64,000 nucleotides of DNA from Nannochloropsis salina CCMP1776. Taxonomy: Eukaryota > Sar > Eustigmatophyceae > Eustigmatales > Monodopsidaceae. The position numbers were made by a program, and so were the translations under genes. The notes under the pieces were generated by a model. It ran no database searches, was not told the origin of the DNA, and worked only from the letters and a program-made list of their open reading frames with translations. This document shows positions 59,371 to 64,000 of this stretch, piece after piece (positions within the stretch are counted from its first letter, which is position 1; each line of letters begins with the position of its first letter). Where the stretch lies: assembly GCA_004565275.1 (NCBI GenBank), contig SDOX01000126.1, forward strand, positions 470-64,469, given 5' to 3'.

Positions 59371-60177
59371 GGAAGTGAGCGCTTGCGGAGTGGTGATAGT
59401 AAACAGCTTGGCTCTATGGAGGATGACGTATTTCCTTGCGGCAAATAAAATTTACACCTGATTCCTAAGTTTACCGCACGATAGCAATATTTTGGTCCTC
59501 AGACATGATGAGCTTTCTGTCACCAGGAGTTTCTTTTGCCAACAATAAAAACACTCTTAAGCGAAAAAGTCGACTCAGTAATTTCATATAGTATCCAGCT
59601 AGTGCCTTGTTCCGAGTTTAAACCAAGCCAAAAAAGTGATAGCACGACCTTTCCACGCGACCCCGTCCAGGGGATACTTTAAAAAGCTACCCGGATCAAG
59701 CCCATCATCCCGTCGTTCCCGCCTGAAAAAAAAAGCAACCCTGCTCCAACAGGACGAGCTCCTGCACGTGGCACCAAATGCCAGGTGTTATATGCAGGGC
59801 AATTGCTTTGTTCTGTCATGGTTGGCACCGTCATGCCGCTACTCTTTTGTAGTAGCGGTGGTTTCCCCAATGCCTGTTCCAGGGCGTGAGAAGGCTCGCT
59901 CGCTCTTTTCTGAAGGCGATAGCTTGCAGCAAGGCGCGGCCTCTGAATTAGTTTACCACAGCATCAGGCTTATCAGGCCGCGGGGAATGCAGACGTGGCT
60001 ATTAAACTTGCTGCGGGGGGTAGTGTGCTTGATCAACCGCATTTGAGTGATTTTTTGGGCATGACACTTGAAGACATATAAGTCTCCATACCGAATACGC
60101 TTCCCTTAAATGGGCTGACGGCCCCCCCCCTAACCCCCTCTTTTCTACACACCCCTCCTCACCTAGTTCGCATATTT
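59371..60177. other. Intergenic region, no gene seen
   Basis: About 800 bp between two plus-strand genes, with an 'aataaaa' signal near 59445 suitable for amidase polyadenylation. Frames present are short and featureless. Confidence 0.5.
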
Positions 60178-61174
60178 ATGGCGTCGACTGGAAGCGCCAC
60201 CACTTTTTTCAGTCGACGGGTCTCGCCTGCAGTCCTTTCAAAACTCAAGGCGGGAGGGACTGGAAGTGCTGGTGCCACTGCGCGGTCATCAACAGGAAGT
60301 CAGCTTCCGCCGGAGACAAGCGAAGCCCAAGCACGCTGTGCGACCGTGCTTTACAGAGAACAGGTAGGGGAAGGGGAAAACGGAGACATGCTCACCTGTT
60401 TTGCAAGAAGCCTAGGGTCCTACTTGGAGGGCGAGGCCCTCTCCAGGACCGCGACACCTCCCTTGCTTACTTCCCTCCCCCCTCATTTCCATGACTTACT
60501 CTCCTCCTCTGACCCATCGCTGCAAACCAAATAACTTCTATCCATCGTTCTTTTCCCCCGCACCTCACCCTTTCCCCTCCCTTTGTTCCTCCGCTTTTTC
60601 CCAGCGCGCGGCCATGCTCCAGGAGAAAGCATCCTCCACTTCCACTCCCCCCTCCACCTCCCCCCACCCCGTCCCTCCCACCAACCACATCCACACCCCT
60701 GCCTCCCTCCCTCCCCATGCGGCCCCCATGACCCCCCTGGTCGTCGCTGCTTCCCCCTTTGCGCACACCCACTCGCGATCCGCGGCCGACCTGCACCGAG
60801 AACGGCGACAGGCGCTCAAGGACAGCGGCGTCCCTCTCCACGCCGCCACCCCCGCCCTCCTTCTGGCCTCTGCCGCCTCCAGGACCCGGGCGGGCGGGCG
60901 GTCGAGGGAGGGAGGGAAGGAGGGAAAGTGGGGAGGGTGGCTGGGAGGGTGGGGCCTCGTAATGGCTGGTCTCGGGGGGGTGGCCATGTACGCCGGCGGT
61001 GTGGAAGAAGGGACCCTGGCCGGTACTGCCGTGGCGAAAGGAATCCTCTTTCCCTCCTCCAGCGGCTCCTCCCCCCCTTCCTCCCCCCCGTCCTCCCTCC
61101 CCACTCTGCCCGCCTTCGACGCGGGCCTGTCGGCCTCCCAGCCTGTCTGGCTGCAGCGACCGCGGGGCCTCTGA
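60178..61174 (+). CDS. Small predicted single-pass membrane protein, unknown function
   Basis: Two exons, 60178-60363 and 60605-61174, join in phase at CAG/GTAGGG and TTTTTCCCAG, giving 251 residues. The N-terminus (MASTGSATTFFSRRVSPAVL) is Ser/Arg-rich and could be an organelle presequence. The middle has a charged helix (SAADLHRERRQALKDSGV). Near the C-terminus a Gly-rich hydrophobic segment (GGWGLVMAGLGGVAMYAGGV) looks like one membrane span with glycine packing. The tail is Ser/Pro-rich. No family recognised. Mitochondrial or plastid membrane location is possible but is inference only. Confidence 0.55.
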
Positions 61175-61678
61175 AAGGGAGGAAAGGAAAGGCAGTGGGC
61201 GTAGGGAAGGGCCAGTGGACCGAGGAACAAAGGAAGATACCTAGGTTGCAGGGGTATACGTGTGGGCGCCACGCCGGAGGGGCGGGGAGGGGTGGAGGCG
61301 TCGGTACAAGAGGAGAGAGGGAGGGGGAACGAGAGCCGTGCCAGGGGAGGGGGATGGAGTATTGATGCTTCAAAAATGGGAGAGGGTGTAATAAGCGACA
61401 ATTTCCGGGGACAAAGAGCAGGGAGGGAGCAGGCGGAAGCCCTCGAGAGGGAGAGAGCGGATACCATATCAAGTGTGGGAGAAGGGGGTTGAAGGTATCG
61501 GAGGGGGAGACCTGAGAGGAAGCAATGCACTCCAGTGTGTGGGCGTACTATGCACCACGGCAAGGACGCATTGTCCGTTGAAACCCCCCAAAAAAACAAG
61601 ACGATTATTTCTATGGTAGACATATGTGAAAAAAAAGACAGTCCATCGCAACACGAGGCCCCAGCACGCATCGGCCTT
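61175..61678. other. Convergent intergenic region
   Basis: About 500 bp between the small membrane protein gene and the PTOX stop codon. It holds no supported gene. Confidence 0.5.
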
Positions 61679-64000
61679 TCAATCGAATTCCACCTCCTCT
61701 CTCCACTCCCCGCCCTCCCCCCCGCCCTCACCACCCTCCCCATCCCAACCCCGCCCCTTTCCCAAAGCATCATACTCCCGCCACCACTCCTCCTCCACGC
61801 TCCGCGCCACTTCTTCCTCCTCCTCCTCCTCCACCTGCTCGGCCCATGCCGCGTGGGCGGCGGCGGCGTTGGGAGAAAGGATGACCTCGTCCGCGACTTG
61901 ACAGGCATTGATGGTTTTCACGTGCTCGCTCTCGTCGTCGCGGATGGCGCTGAAGACATCGTAGAGGGAGCGGATCAGGGGCCGGCTGAGGGATGGGGGG
62001 GAGGGAGGGAGGGAGGGAGGGAGGGGAGAAAGAAGATTCAGCAGCGGCGGGATGTTTTTACACCAAGAAAGAACGGGAGAAGGGAAAAACAAGAGGGAAA
62101 AGGGAGGCAGGGAGGAAAGGAGGGGAATAGAGAGGGATTCAGGAAAATTCCTACCGGGTTTGGACAGGCCGAGTGGTTTGAAATTCATCGAACATGTAGA
62201 GGTCACCCATCACGTAGTAGTCTAGTGCTGGAGGGAGAGGGAGGGAAAGAGTGGTGTGAATGGAGTGATCTGACTTGTCATATTATATATATATACACAT
62301 ACGATACATATACGAATTAAATATATGTATATACATAATGTGTTAATCAAATTGTGAAAGGGGCCTGTACATCGACAGAAACTGACTTCAACCGTCGTTC
62401 TCATCATTCTTACGCCGACCGAGCCCAATGTGACGCATCGGCTTACCAGGCACGTCACTTCTAGCCTGACATGCTCACACGTGCGATGAAAGACACCTGG
62501 ACGGAATCATGCCGTCCATGTTAAGCATGGCCCAGGGAAGCAATGAAGGCTCTTACTCTCTTTCTCCCTCCCTCCCTCCTTCCCTCCCTCTTACCGACGC
62601 GAGGGGCGGGCAATCGCCTAAGGAGGTCCTCGTTCTCGTCCAAGAATTGGGAGTACGTGTCCACTGCGTGGCTCTCGATCAGCTCCGAGAAATTGTAGGC
62701 AAGGCGGGGGGAGATGAGGAACATCAGGTTCAAAACCCAGTAGTAGGCTGAGAGATGAGGGAGAGGGAGGCAGGAGGGGAAAGAGAAGAACCAAATAGAC
62801 AGGAGGAAAGTAGATGAGGGAATGTGAGAAGTGAGAGTATCAGAAATGTCTTATCATCCATGAAGGACCTGTGTATAACACGGATGTGCCGGCTTTGTCT
62901 TTTTCCCCCTCCTTCCTCCCCTCCCTTCCTCCCTCCCTCCCTCCTCCCCTCCCTCCCTCCCTCCCTAACTCCCTCCCTCCCTCCTTCCCTTCCCCCCACC
63001 GATCGCCGAGTGGCGGGCCAGAAAGCGATCGAGCCATCGAGCGTCCCCTCCCAGGGACTCCATGATCTGCAGGTGATGAAGCTCGTTCCATTCTGTTTAG
63101 GGGGGAGAGGAGGGAAGGGAGGAGGGAGGGAGGAGGAAGTGAGGACCGAAGCGGTGAGAATGTTGCGTGCCCCTGGCTCTTCGTCTATTTTCTCTGGCGA
63201 CCGGATACGCTCATGGGACGACATTCCAACAACCCCGCCCCTCCCTTCCTCCCTCCCGCCCTCCCTCCCACCCTCCCTGCCTACCTTCCGCGAAGTGCAC
63301 CCGCCTCACGTCCGTCCCTATTGTCCACCAGCCCAAGGTCTCGTAGAGGTGGAGCATGCTGATGTAGGAAAAGTAGGGCATCCTGCGGGGTGGTGAAGGA
63401 GTCGGCGGACGCGATGAGAGGAGATGGGCCCGATAAAACCAATGAAGAAACGAAATAAGAACGAGGGCCTTGTGGAGCAAAGAAAATAGGGAGGGAGGGA
63501 GGGAGGAAGGGAGGGAGGGGTAACGGACCGAGCCACCGTCTCCAGGAACCAGAAACGCGCGAGCGGCCTTCCTTCGTAGACAGCGTCTAGGAAGGCGCAC
63601 AGGGCATAGTAGGGGAGGAGGACGAACCACGGGGTCTCTGACTGCTTCATCTTGGCAGCGACACTTACTCCTTGGGCTTGGGCTGGAGGGAGGGAGGGAG
63701 AGAGGGGTAGGTGAAGACGCGAGGGAAGGAAGAGGAGAGAGAAGGAGGGAGGGAGGGAAAGAGGGGAGGGAGGGAAGGAGGGGGATTACCTTCATCAATC
63801 AGGTCCATTTGAATCTCGCGCCGAATTTCTTCCCGCCTCGTGATCGCCTATACCAAGGGACAACGGAACGAGAGGAGAGTGAGGACGGGAAGGAGGGAGG
63901 GAGGGAGAGAGGGTGGGGAGGGAGGGCGGCTGCGGTACTCTTACCTCGTTGGAGAGCGTGAGAAGGCGAAGTTTGGCTTGCAAACTTACCACCTGCCGCC
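61679..64000 (-). CDS. PTOX: Plastid terminal oxidase (PTOX/IMMUTANS), 5' end beyond window
   Basis: This di-iron plastoquinol:oxygen oxidase of the thylakoid belongs to the alternative-oxidase superfamily. Minus-strand exons: >63945, 63790-63847, 63529-63682, 63285-63382, 63000-63092, 62595-62747, 62155-62227 and 61679-61985. Key blocks: [19 protein letters not shown] and [28 protein letters not shown] (ExxH ligand); [38 protein letters not shown]; and [20 protein letters not shown] (second ExxH). The Glu and His iron ligands all appear present, and the GDLYxFDEFQT segment is specific to PTOX rather than mitochondrial AOX. After the catalytic core there is an extra tail of about 70 residues rich in Glu and Gly ([20 protein letters not shown]), ending EVEFD. 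The transit peptide would lie past the right edge. Confidence 0.92.
62280..62335. repeat. AT-rich simple sequence in a PTOX intron
   Basis: A run of TA dinucleotides and ATATACATA-like motifs within the intron between PTOX exons at 62595 and 62227. It contrasts with the GC-rich AGGG arrays of the neighbouring introns. Confidence 0.7.

Overview
The window is the left end of a eukaryotic nuclear chromosome. It opens with about 188 bp of CCCTAA telomere repeat (TTAGGG-type telomere). The interior is gene-dense and GC-rich, with short GT-AG introns. Many introns carry long CCCT-type pyrimidine arrays on the sense strand. The last gene is a plastid terminal oxidase, so the organism is very probably an alga. 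The overall style (TTAGGG telomere, compact GC-rich genes, CCCTCCCT introns) fits a stramenopile such as a eustigmatophyte of the Nannochloropsis/Microchloropsis kind. That assignment is inferred and was not tested by any search.

Layout. 1-188 telomere. 189-7299 subtelomere: seven copies of a 220-bp satellite (about 861-2400), one secreted Pro/Thr-rich protein gene whose 3' end lies inside the satellite (2360-3835, minus), a second composite repeat (4248-5340), and about 2 kb without a convincing gene. 7300-10820 (minus): SART3/Prp24-type U4/U6 recycling factor. 13139-16382 and 17358-21032 (plus): tandem CNNM/DUF21-CBS membrane proteins with a near-identical exon-intron tract suggesting gene conversion. 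22251-25726 (plus): VPS9-domain protein. 26446-28757 (plus): putative GT14-like glycosyltransferase. 29401-39981 (minus): DEAH RNA helicase with HA2/OB regions and a long C-terminal extension. 40249-45033 (minus): Asteroid/XPG-like nuclease. 47288-51252 (plus): unrecognised AT-hook protein with a Tyr/Ser/Gly repeat tail. 52372-55639 (minus): STK16-type kinase with an altered HRD motif. 56841-59370 (plus): amidase interrupted by a 355-N assembly gap. 60178-61174 (plus): small predicted membrane protein. 61679 to beyond 64000 (minus): plastid terminal oxidase, truncated at its 5' end by the window edge.

How the genes relate. These are mostly unlinked housekeeping functions: splicing, Mg/metal transport, endosomal GTPase control, RNA helicase, nuclease, kinase and plastid redox. 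The only clear family cluster is the CNNM pair. Exon joins were worked out by hand, by matching GT-AG sites and codon phase. They close in frame for the VPS9, GT14-like, AT-hook, CNNM-B, TM-protein and amidase models, and for the PTOX joins that were checked. They remain partly unresolved for the helicase, the nuclease and the SART3 intron. I saw no tRNA, rRNA, CRISPR, virus-like element or intact transposon.
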